This document shows, one piece after another, positions 46,990 through 57,347 of a stretch of 64,000 nucleotides of DNA. The position numbers and the translations under genes are program-made. Every line of letters begins with the position of its first letter. Position 1 is the first letter of the stretch. Below the pieces are notes generated by a model, which did no database searches, was not told the DNA's origin, and saw only the letters and a program-made list of their open reading frames with translations. Source of the DNA: Rhyzopertha dominica (Eukaryota; Arthropoda; Insecta; Coleoptera; Bostrichidae). The stretch covers positions 57,061,325-57,125,324 of the forward strand of contig QCXZ01000064.1 of assembly GCA_025024175.1 (NCBI GenBank). The letters are read 5' to 3'.

Positions 46990-48700
46990 AGTCATCATCG
47001 ACTGTTGAATTGGCCATAATCTGAATCGGGATCAACAGACTTGTTTTTCTTTTTTTTTGTGGTTGATCATCTGCGAAAAGTCTTCTACAAGCTTCTTAGG
47101 AATACGGCTCGTATCTTTTTTTTGTAAATTTTCCGGGGGTTTGTTTGGCAATTTTTCGATGAATTATTTGTCCCTGTTGCGTTGCTAGTCATGTTTAATA
47201 AAAAGTTATGAACATTTTGCACTAATCTTTTAGAACATGTCAGTTAATCGTCAAGCAAACCACATTCGTCCATCTCAGAAATGAAGTTCCCTTCGTTTGG
47301 TTTTGGTTATGTACAAAAGTAATTTTCACAATTTTTATGATCACCAAATACATGTCTTGGGTAATTTTCAGTGTCTCTAGATAACCCTGCCAATTGTTCA
47401 TCAAACGAAACATTCTCTGTTTTTCTGAAATTTAGGGCTTTCTTTATTGCTCCTCTCGTTCGTTCCATGTTAGATTTCAAACTTTTCCGCAGCTTCACAG
47501 GTAAACCTTATTTTTTGTCAAACTTAAACGACTTTTTGCCATTTGATGCAGTTCTGAGACAGTTTCTCAGCAGTTGGTTTGTGCATTTGGCGAACTAGTT
47601 GTGGTCCGTAAGGCAGTGATGGGCGTTTACGCGTAAATTATAATTTTCTACGTTACACGCGTAGAAAATGTAGACAAAGCATTTTGGCGTAGATTTTGAG
47701 TAAAAAATTCAAAACGAGTATATTATGGTTAAAATGTATTAAGTAGGTACGCGATAAACCTGAATGGAAACCATTTTGTTTCTAATTTCTCTGTTTTGCT
47801 AACTTCTTCATGTGTCGATTTCCTTTTTATAATAGTTTTCTTTAGAACATAAAAAGACAAAGCGTTATGTTTTCCTTCCACGACTATATTAAGTACATTC
47901 TTAAGAAGCCTATTTTCACATGCTATCAAATTAGTACAAGTTGATTTTTCTCCAAAGAAAGGTATCTGTTGTAATCAATTATCACCTGTTACTTTTTAGA
48001 TCAATGTGCCTAGTTCAGTATACATATATACGACAATCAAATTGACTTGCAATTAAAAACGTCTTGTGAAAGAACAAGGGTGGCATATAAAATTGGCTGC
48101 GTATTTCCGTTTATAGAGAATAAAGATAATAAAATCCAAAGTGNGCCAAAGTGCTTTTGGACAGCACACTTAGCCTGCTTACTCAGGTCTTCTGGCTATA
48201 ATTGACGTATACCCAAACAAGTTATTGTTATTTAATCATTTATCTAGTCAACTTAATTACAATAAAGTAGTATTCTGATTCATTANGAATAAATATAAAA
48301 TAATAATAAAATACAAAATAATATTGGCATTTGAGGCGTTTTGAGTGGTACGGATGATGAACACCAGAACACCTCTAAAAAAAAAACTATATATTTCTAG
48401 AGTTCTGTTTGTCTACACAATGCTGTTTTCTACAGTAGACTTTTAAGGTAGAATATTACATAGTTTACGCGTAGATAATAGCGTAATTTACATGGCGTAT
48501 TCTACGCGCCCATCACTGCCGTAAGGTTTTGCGGTCAGAAGTATGTCGCTGTCACCTACCAGTTTTACATACTTCAGTCCGTGCATATCAATATTATATC
48601 GGATTCCAATTTTTGGTGCATCTGTTCTCTGCACTGGGATTGTTCTCTGCCTTTGCACAATTGATGCAAAATTTATTTCACACACCTATGTATAGTAATT
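46990..48700 (-). pseudogene. Mutator-like transposase-domain relic, split by a hAT element
   Basis: From 48700 downward: APKIGIRYNIDMHGLKYVKL and VGDSD, LLTAKPYG; then the hAT insertion (47614-48518). From 47613 on: PQLV, KCTNQLLRNC, a stop, LPVKLRKSLKSNMERTRGAI, ENYPRHVFGDHKNCENYFC, then in another frame GNFISEMDECGLLDD and KRLVQNVHNFLLNMTSNAT. The order (KYVKLxxDxD, ECxNHLLRN, HxFGDHxxCxxYFC, RLVQNVHxLLLNMTSN) is that of a large insect family I know as Mutator-like transposase-domain proteins, often joined to a YqaJ-type nuclease. Several stops and shifts show it is dead. Naming rests on memory of the family. Confidence 0.55.
47614..48518. mobile_element. Non-autonomous hAT element, copy 2
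   Basis: Ends CAGTGATGGGCG / CGCCCATCACTG, exact 8-bp duplication CCGTAAGG at 47606-47613 and 48519-48526. It is related to copy 1 (21842-22896) over most of its length but lacks the 310-bp GC-richer block. It interrupts the Mutator-like relic; removing it with one duplication restores the reading across TAKPYG-PQLV. Confidence 0.94.
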
Positions 48701-48748
48701 TTCCTAACATGTTGTTCTCCGGGCTAGTTCCCACGTTGGTTATTAGAC

Positions 48749-48788
48749 CTTGACGTTTCGACACTCATGTCGGTGTCTTCCTCAGAAG
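48749..48788 (-). ncRNA. Hammerhead ribozyme motif, consensus core
   Basis: Minus strand, 40 nt: stem I CTT pairs with AAG at the other end; the box CTGAGGA fits CUGANGA; one extra A; stem II GACAC/GTGTC; GAAAC; GTC as cleavage triplet. Stem III is the palindrome ACGT, so two molecules (or two copies in a dimer) would have to pair. Such hammerheads are known from Penelope-like terminal repeats. The flanks match the inverted pair at 54.7 kb. No RT lies beside it. Confidence 0.7.
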
Positions 48789-48799
48789 TAGCTCTGAAA

Positions 48800-49467
48800 A
48801 ATTTTTGCTTCTTAAAAAAATGGTCACAAAGACCGTTTCATTATGAAGTAGCAAAAGTAAAATGCGCAACAGTCATCAATTTTTAAAAGTGCCGAAATTT
48901 TAATCGAGCAACCTGTTTTAAAACATATAAGTACCTTTTGCACTGTTTTATTTTTTGTGTGATACTGACAGCTTCAGATTTCTTCTCAATTTAGTTACTT
49001 CTTATTATACTTTATTTTTGTTGTAATTANTTATTATTAATTTAACTAATTTTCTAAATTATCTTGGCTAAAGGTAGGAGTCCCCACTTACTAAATTAAT
49101 GCATGTAACATTTATTTCTTATTCCTTCGAATAAACGTGTGTATTATTATTTTTACTATTATTCTTTCCATTTTTCTAAATATATGCACGACATCTACTT
49201 TCATTTAATATAACTTCCTAAACTGTAAAGTTACAAAAACCAGCTTTTATGCTTCGTTTTCGTTGTGGTAAAAATTGTATTTCAACTCTTACTACTAGGT
49301 CNAATAAATGCTGTACACACCTGTATCTCTAACGAGAAGCTTTTTGAGCTTACACAGCATCCACGTTGGGAGATTTTCTTGATAAGATAACAGCCGTAGA
49401 TCCCTGTTAAATGCATTGCATTGCGTAAATACGAGATAGACTTGTTTTACTCATACTTTTATAATTC
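48800..49467. other. Stretch without recognisable features
   Basis: AT-rich; nothing recognised. Confidence 0.45.
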
Positions 49468-50640
49468 TCCAGGGTATTTGATATGCTTAATCACCCATTA
49501 CTTATGGCAATTTTAAAATACTTTGGATTGTCAGAAGGTGCTGTTAATTTATTTGATAATTATTTTCATCAACGTAAGCAGAAAGTTAGAGTGGGGGACA
49601 ATTACTCGAATGCCGGAGTTGTTGTTAGTGGTGTGCCACAGGGGTCAATTCTGGGGCCTATTATGTTAATTATTTACAGTTCTGTGCTTGTTTCCAGCAT
49701 CAAGTATGGACAATACCATATGTATGCCGATGAAACCCAGTTGTATTACACGTTTAAAGTTGACGAGATTGACTTAATATCATCAAAAATTACTGATGAA
49801 CTTAATGCATTCTCCAAAGCGGCCACTGAACATGGCTTGGTGATAAACCCCAGTAAATCTAAACTTTTATTATTCGGGAGGGAGCGCGTTAGTAATTTGC
49901 GATCTTATATAATTAGAAGACAGACCTTGTTATTGATAATTGTCGGCTGCAATTTTGTGAGAGTGCTCGAAACCTGGGGGTTATTTTTGATACAAAATTA
50001 AATTTTACTGAACATGTCTCCATGCTTATGGAGAAAGCTTTTTCGAATTTGAGAATTTTATATAATGCTAGAAAAATTTTGAATTATAATACTAAAGTAC
50101 AGCTCTGTGAGTTATTTGTCCTTTCCCACTTTAAATATGCATCAAGCGTGTATGGTACTGGTGCATCCAGACTGCTGAGTAGGAGGATACAGCTGATGCA
50201 GAACTACTGTCTCAGACTGATCTTCGGCGTCCGCAGGCGACAGCCAATCTCACATAAGCTGGGGGTGCTGCCATGGCTGAACATCGAATCGCGTCGCTAT
50301 TTGCACTCTGCTGTATTGTACTATGTTATTATAAACACTAAAGCCTTCCATATCTTTACAATAAAGTTACATCTAGGACGGATGTACACAACATAAATAT
50401 TCGTCACAAGGATTTGCTTTCTGTTCCTAGACATAAACCGAAAGTCTTTTTCATATGATGTTTGTCGTGTGTACAATTCCGTGCCACTGCATATGCAATC
50501 CCTCTCCACTGCCTCTAGTTTTAAGACGTCTTGCCCAAGTTTTTGATGACTAATAGTGTTTAACATGTCGATCTGGATTTGGTGGGGCTGTGTCTTGCCT
50601 TTTTTCTTCATAATTCTATAGCGCACCTGGTTGTGGTTAG
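49468..50640 (+). pseudogene. LINE reverse transcriptase relic, catalytic YADE
   Basis: Starts abruptly in motif A (SRVFDMLNHPLL), so it is 5' truncated. Then FDNYFHQRKQKVRVGDNYSN, VSGVPQGSILGPIMLIIYSS (motif B region) and MYADETQLYY, where the second catalytic Asp is Glu. NPSKSKLLLFGRERV follows; near 49920 the frame shifts to ARNLGVIFDTKLNFTEHVSM, SHFKYASSVYG, MQNYCLRLIFGVRRRQP and LGVLPWLNIESRRYLHSAVL. A further shift leads to HNINIRHKDLLSVPRHK, with homology to about 50480. It is the same family as 2221-3520 (compare LRLIFGxRRRQ and HNxNIRxKDL). No trinucleotide tail was seen, so the 3' limit is approximate. Confidence 0.87.
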
Positions 50641-52520
50641 CAATGTTTTATCTATTGTGCTACTTTCAAATTTAATATGGTTAGAACATATATTTCGGTT
50701 GGGTGGAAGAGCAGTTTTAATCAAAACAAAGTAGGCAAGTGTTCAGGCAACAGTCAGTCGTCGCGTAACTATTACGTGCATTTTTAGCGTTAAAAACTGC
50801 ATACTCCATAAAGAAATAACCTTGTAGATTTTTACATACAAAATGTCGATTTTATTTGAATGGACGTTTACATTACCAAGGACAGTCGAGACAATCCTGC
50901 GACGATCTTCGCTAGGATAAAATCCATAAGTTGAAACGTCCCATTTAGTGTCCGTTAATCTACTTTTGAGGATGGATGGTGCGTCTTTAACGAGCCAATT
51001 GAATTAGACACCTAAATTATGTGAGTTAATGGTAGTAATTCGATTGGGCGGTCGAGCGGCCATCAATACGACCCTAATGGCCCGTTCTGAACAACGCCAC
51101 GGCATTGCCCCGTAGGCCCAGAACATGAGATTAGATACCGAAGCTAAACATCCAACCCGTTCTTAAGTAGTACTTAAGTACCGGTCGGCGTTTAAATCAA
51201 AGCTACCCTTGGAATAGGCGGCGGTTGGCTTAACTAGTGCTGAAGAGGGCAAGATCAGATGTCAAATTATGTTATTAGGTGAAATTGTTATTTCAGAATA
51301 GCTATGTGTTTGTGTTGTAGTTCTTCAGTATTAACATAAAGCGATTAAGAAAAACAATTTCAAGCACTGAACTGATTATGTAGCAGATTCGTCTACAAAT
51401 AAATGCCTCAATAGCCTGCTACCTCAGCTATGTAAATCATAGGCGCGTATCATGCGCGCGCTCGGTGCCCCCTGGAAGCCATGTTGGATGACGTAATCTT
51501 AAAAGGCCTAATATAACGTAGTTATGAATCAACGTTTGTTAACACTCCACCTAAATCATTGATGTAACAACTAGACTGTTATAAATTTACAATTTTTTGT
51601 AATCGTTTAAGAGTCAGTAGTGTATTTTATCAAAAACTGCAGTAATTAGTTAAAAACAAATGCGTCCCGATTTAACAAAAATAGTTATCAACTATTTAAC
51701 CACTATTTTTAAATTAACAACCGGATTAGTTGTTGTAATGCTAGTTTATTAATTAATAATGCATGCGTTACATAAATGAAAAGAATTGTTAGTTGCTAAT
51801 CAAGAACGATTAATTTTTAGACAGCAACTGCAGTAGCTGTATTTTACATTAATAAACGATCATTGCTGTGTATAAACGAAAATGAGCATAATCTCAAATA
51901 CCAGTGTCATCATTCGGTTCACAAGTTCACATTTCGGCGCTTGTTTTTGTTTTTACTCTAGAATGTCTAACGTCATGACCTAAAATATTTTAGCTGACAT
52001 TTTTGTAAAGCCTGACTAAGCGGAATGGGTCAGAAATGAATTTATTTAATTTTTCTAGGAGATTCATTTATGCAATGACAGTTTTATTTGGACCAATATT
52101 AACGAACAAATCTACTTATTTAAAATACTAATCTTGGTGACCAAACATTTTTTAAACTACATTTGATGTTCTCAATTTATTCCAAGCTATACCGACACGC
52201 ACTGTATAGTTAACAAAGTATGTTAAATCAAACAAATTAATGATGGATGCGAATCAGAACAGAAATCAGTTCGCGACAAAATTAGATTACTGGGTAAACC
52301 TCTTTAGCATTTTAAAGCGTTTTATACGCCTGACATGCTCGTCACGAGATATAAAGGGAGGCCGTTGACAGATTGCTTCAGTTAAATTTTCTCATAATTG
52401 AAAACACGTGTTACGTTTCCATTTTCACAACTGTGCATCCGCAAAGGTTTGTTAGAAGCGCTATCTTAAACGATTGGTTAACAAAGGATTACTGTATCGC
52501 AGACAAATAGCGCCAGAAGA
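50641..52520. other. Stretch without recognisable genes; GC-richer island 50860-51260
   Basis: The island is complex and unlike the repeats elsewhere, with words such as CAATTGAATTAG and a stretch around ggccatcaatacgaccctaa. No coding family recognised. Possible regulatory DNA by inference only. Confidence 0.35.
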
Positions 52521-52523
52521 GAC

Positions 52524-52805
52524 CATCCATTATATAGTACAATAATAAGTGCAGACAAAGCAATTACACCATTAAATTTTATTGACAACACTGAATATGA
52601 CCCACTCAAATACATAACAACCAATCAACAAAAATTAGAAAAGTGGAAAAATAAAACACTCCACAAAGTATATCAATATCAGACAACTTTTGTGCAGAAA
52701 CAGAGGAATTTATGATTGTAATACAAGACAGGGTAACAAAAACACGCAATTATACCAAATATATTATGAAAGAAGGAATACAGGACAATAAGTCCTATAT
52801 ATACT
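52524..52805 (+). pseudogene. C-terminal fragment of a LINE polyprotein
   Basis: Frame one reads HPLYSTIISADKAITPLNF and KLEKWKNKTLHKVYQYQTTF; after a one-base shift near 52680, ETEEFMIVIQDRVTKTRNY and TKYIMK follow. The ETEGFxxAIQDQVIxTRNYxK pattern, following a KWKxKxLHGR block, is one I associate with the C-terminal region of R2/R4-like or related non-LTR polyproteins. No RT motif remains. Alternative: another retroelement class with the same tail. Confidence 0.45.
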
Positions 52806-54129
52806 ATCATTTCCAGCTTTATTATCAAATTCATGCAGAAAATTGGCACTTCGTTTCGAAATTTTTTCATTTCACATAGCAATCTAGACGGATTAAGTTG
52901 CATAACCGAGTGTCGATTCTAAGAAAGAAGAGAAACCTACAAAAGCTCCTGAGAAGTATGAGTACGTATACTGGCAATTTATCTGCTGGCTACTGAGACA
53001 TTAAAGAGGCATGGAAAAATGTACCTAGCAATGCCTATAATATAAAGTCATGGAAACTGAAACAATACAGAAATTGCCCATTAATTAGGTAGGTGTATGT
53101 TTCCATGATTGCAATACCTGTGTAGTCCACGAGGTTATTCGTTGGTTTTATTAAACTTCCGTTATTACCTTTATTACATTCTGTTCTTAGGCAACATATT
53201 GCAACCAGCAATTCCACAATTGCACGTCATGTGATGTTTGATTCCTGAATTCGATGCTACTAGACATTTCTTTCTTTAGCCCATTTAGAAACCGGCTCAT
53301 AATAACGAAAATTGTCGCGTAAACTCCGTACACATCAAATACAAATGACAAATGACAACAAGCAATCGTAGTCACCTAGGGATTTTTAGACAACTGCTAC
53401 GCTTTGCGTCATCTACTCGTATTTATTTTCACTAATACACATAGTAAATAAAAAAAAACATGTTTAAAACAATTTAAACGTTATTAAATTAAAAAAGGAA
53501 ACTGTTTTGTTTTATTTTAAAAAAACATGTTTTTGCCAACCCAGGTTGTTGAGATATCGGCACTATGAATTATATGAAATTTTACACTGTAGATCAGTTT
53601 CTCGAATGCCACAATTACAATATTACATATCTATAATGCTAATTTTTATTAAATTAGGTTACACTAAAAATAAATTCATACAGCCATATCTCATTCCCTT
53701 TTATTAACTAACACTTGACAAGGTTCTTAAAAACAGCACGCTTCTCTAACAAACTATCTAAAAAATGCTTATTTAAAGCATATTTAATAATTACATGATC
53801 TGATTTAGAAAAAAAGTATTTATCTTTTGTTGCAAAATGAGCTTATTGAGAATTTAATTTAAGGTAATCGGCAATTTGTGACAGGACACTCGTCAAATTA
53901 AAGCGACGTGTATTTATTTGAAGCTAAACAAGACACAAATAAAAAGGTAAAAAGTAACCAACCGACGCGAATGCATTTAGAATGTAAAAAGTGTATGATT
54001 GTTAAAAATTTAATATTTTTGAAAGAAAAAATGTTAATGTATAATATTTTTATTAAAAAAATCATACTCCACCTAAATGTTTGAAGCATAACTATAAAAA
54101 TTAGGTATCGGATTAAACCATGAAGTTTT
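52806..54129. other. Stretch without recognisable features
   Basis: Very AT-rich; no protein family or repeat pair recognised. Confidence 0.45.
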
Positions 54130-54520
54130 TTTAGTATTTTTTTGTAGTATTGAATGGTGTAATCAGTTTTTTATTTCTTTCAACAATTTCACCAATTTTT
54201 TTTTGACAATCATTGAAAATTCATGGTTAGTGGTTATTTTGAGATTCTTTTGCAATTTTTATCAAGTTCTTAAATCGTGCCTTTATTTTATAAAAAAGTT
54301 TATTCAAAACGAATAAATGAGCGCCGGCATAACTCTGTCTGATATTTTTTTTCTAGCAGAATTAGTCGTAAAAAATATTTTGGCCTGAAAACATATGAAT
54401 ATTTCTGAAGCGCCTTGATTTTTTATGGTTGTTTCAAGCAAAGGAAGGGACAACTTTCAACAAGTTTAATTAAAATTGAATTATTTTTGTAGAAAGGAAG
54501 AGTACAAACGAGAAAACTAG
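54130..54520. repeat. Dispersed repeat, second copy at 3590-4080
   Basis: Shares ataactctgtctgat, ctgaagcgccttgattttt and aagtttaattaaaattg with the first copy, in the same order. Family unknown. Confidence 0.5.
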
Positions 54521-54719
54521 AAAAACTCGGAAATTTTAAAGTTATGTTAAAAAGCAGCCAGACAGAAAAAATACCTACTTCTTTTTTACTGGATACCTTC
54601 ACTTTTGACGTCAACCTTTGCCGAAAATCATAAGAATGCGTTATTTGGTTTGAAGGCTTCCGTGGTTGTTGTCGATGACATGTTCTTTTCCGGGCTGGTT
54701 CCCACGTTGGTTATTAGAC

Positions 54720-54759
54720 CTTGACGTTTCGACACTCATATCGGTGTCTTCCTCAGAAG
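54720..54759 (-). ncRNA. Hammerhead ribozyme motif (left arm)
   Basis: Same elements as the 48749 motif: CTT/AAG stem I, CTGAGGA, stem II GACAC/GTGTC with loop CGATATGA, GAAACGTC. The core meets the consensus. Confidence 0.7.
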
Positions 54760-54806
54760 TAGCTCTGAAACTTTCAGAAGAAGTAGCTCTGAAAGTTTCA
54801 GAGCTA

Positions 54807-54846
54807 CTTCTGAGGAAGACACCGATATGAGTGTCGAAACGTCAAG
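54807..54846 (+). ncRNA. Hammerhead ribozyme motif (right arm)
   Basis: Complement of the 54720-54759 motif, base for base. Read on the plus strand it again has CTT, CTGAGGA, stem II, GAAACGTC and AAG. Confidence 0.7.
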
Positions 54847-54881
54847 GTCTAATAACCAACGTGGGAACTAGCCAACATGTC

Positions 54882-56212
54882 AATGCGTTTTTTGTCGCCG
54901 CTGCTCACGCTTTTTTATATGCCCCTTTATTATTTCCACCTATAGTTATTTGCATAACTCTTTATCTTTTTTTCCTTTAAAATGGGTTATTTCGATCAAT
55001 ATATTATTGCAAATGAATATTATGTTTAATTATGCATAAGGAGTGTCAAGAAAAACGCTACTAACAAATCGATACATTTCTACTTTGCTAGTGGAAAATA
55101 ATTTTAGTACAAAAACAAATGTCAACCCCTACTTCGCACGTTACAAAATGTCAATTGGAAAGCATAAACAAATTAATACGTAAATCTTGCGAATGCAAAC
55201 AGAATCAGAATCGACAATATAAAATTTTTATTCACATAGCAAACGTCAAATATAAAAAAAATATCGCCAAAATATTACGACGATAGGTGCTGTTAATAAA
55301 GTGATGATTCCAAAAATGCCATAATGTATAGGGTGTTCCATTTAAATCAAGGAAGTTGATTATACCTGACCAAAAGTGCGCAAAATTTGAAAGTACTTTG
55401 GATGAATGTTTACAAAAAGATATACTTCTATGTTTCATTTAACAGTTAGATAAAGACATGTAACACGTGCAAATATTGTAATTATTCGATATTTAATGTC
55501 AAACGATAGGAACCCTTCAACCAAATATTTTAACTCCCCATGAAACGGAATGATTGTCAACCGGTATACAAGTTCAGTTCATCTTTTTCGCATTTCGTTG
55601 CACCGTTTCATCGCGAGCTACTTGAAGCGTAGCTTTATCGAGTACCTACCAACCCCAAGATGATATACATTAATATCTAAGGCTGACGTTATTGGAAATC
55701 GCATCGAATCGGCGAAGGTGATGCAGGTGATGTGGAAATCGNTAGCTCAGCTGGTGTAGATGAAGGCATTGAGTTTCGGAAATGAGCAGTCAGCAGCTGG
55801 GATACAGATATTGCGGACTTTATGATGGGTTGTCGAGATACGGAGCTTTCGCTGCGAGTATCTGCGCCGTTCACATAATTCATCGCTGGTTCTGCTAGCG
55901 CCCCGGCCGCGAGCATGTTTATGACGCACGGAACTTTTAAAGTGTGCGAAGTGCGCAGTTTAAAGCATTGACTGGATTTTTCACAACTAACTACTAGTAC
56001 TAATAATAAGATAACCAAAGGTATTAAAATACAGTGTGCATTAACTCAAGCAATAAAAAATTACCATTCAGGTGCTGCCACAAGTTACTTAAAAACTCAA
56101 AAACGAAACTCAAATTGCGCCAGGGAGTGCCACGGGTTATTTTCNTCGTATTTTGGTGTAAAAGTGATTTACTCAANCCCTCAGATATTAGGGTCCACCC
56201 TCCANGACTACC
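54882..56212. other. Stretch without recognisable genes; possible transposon end at 55329
   Basis: TATAGGGTGTTCCATTTAAA at 55327 looks like a Tc1/mariner-type end, but no partner end was found. Open frames at 55689-56018 resemble nothing I know. Some undetermined bases near 56145-56205. Confidence 0.25.
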
Positions 56213-57347
56213 TCCCAACAAGCAAAATTATTTTATAATTTCCAAATAGCAAGGCATATTTGCTTTATTATTGTTCCTCGACGTCTATTTTATTTTATAA
56301 GGTATTCCCCTACGGGTATTCAGCTTCAGTACACTAAATTGTTATATAGTTTAGTGTTAGGAACGTTTTCACAGCAAAATTATATAGTCATTGTGTAAAG
56401 GTTTACACAACTTTTTATAGAACATTTTGCCACTGGAGACAAATTATTTTATAAAGGGTTTAAATATGTGTTATTCAACATTGAATTGTCATCTTGTGAA
56501 CACCTATATTATTAAGCCTTGATTTGACACATGCAAAAAGCAATTTGTTATATAGCAATTTCTTCTGTGATAATCGTGTTTTATAAAGAGGAAGCCATAT
56601 TATTATCATGATTATAAGCACATATATGGCAGCCATTGCGTAAAGCTCACTAAAAATTATTTTTTTACAAAAAGGTAATGTACAAAAGTTACGTTTCTAA
56701 CAAAAATGATTATAAAATGCGGTTTATAATCAGTGCAAATAGGTTATGATTAAAAACATTTTTTGTATTTTGCAAATATTTCTTTTAAATTGATGAAACA
56801 CGTATTATTTCTGAAGCGCTTAAAAATTTTGTACACGTATATGCATATATTTCACAGAAAATTTTGTTTGGTAGTAGTAGTGACTACAATTCAATACTAC
56901 CCATATTTTATGTCATCTAGTATGGTATATATCTCGGTCTGAGAACATGTTTTATTTTATACAAGAGGAATATGGGTTACACCTTTACCCAATCGTTAAG
57001 AAAAAAATCATTCTCCGCCAAATCAGTTAAAACCCGGAAAGATCCCTTTGAAGAAGCTGAATGCAACAGAATTGTCGCATAATAGATAATGCCGTAACAT
57101 ATATAAAACTGTTTTATAATAAATTGCTATAACTCTGTAACTCTCTACAAAACTGTTCTATAACAACTACTAAAATCATTATGGGATACTGTATATAACT
57201 AAAATGTTTTATAAAGATGCGCCTTTTTGCATCTTTAAGCATTCTATAAACGTTGTGACAATGTTTACAACAGTACCACTGTTTTATAAAAAATGTTTTA
57301 TAAACGTTTGACTGACAATTATAAAGCTGTAAATTGCTAGTTGGGCT
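56213..57347. mobile_element. Unclassified element with CCCAAC ends, copy 1
   Basis: Starts CCCAACAAGCA and ends with the complement of CCCAACTAGCA. It is similar along its length to 62601-63689. Both hold many TTTTATAA-like words in either orientation, among them tgttttataaa and cataaacgtttg near the right end. No coding sequence was found. Target duplication is unclear at this copy. Confidence 0.75.

Larger units (their letters stand above)
54677..54881. repeat. Inverted repeat holding two head-to-head hammerheads
   Basis: Left arm 54677-54777 and right arm 54789-54881 are complements except for about 8 bases missing in the right arm; the spacer is 11 bp. The ends read gacatgtt and aacatgtc. 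Each arm holds one hammerhead motif. The single copy at 48.7 kb corresponds to one arm. Confidence 0.92.

Noticed and set aside
55689..56018. Secreted protein gene on the minus strand
   Set aside because: A hydrophobic start is present, but there is an undetermined base, no family match and a transposon beside it; too weak.
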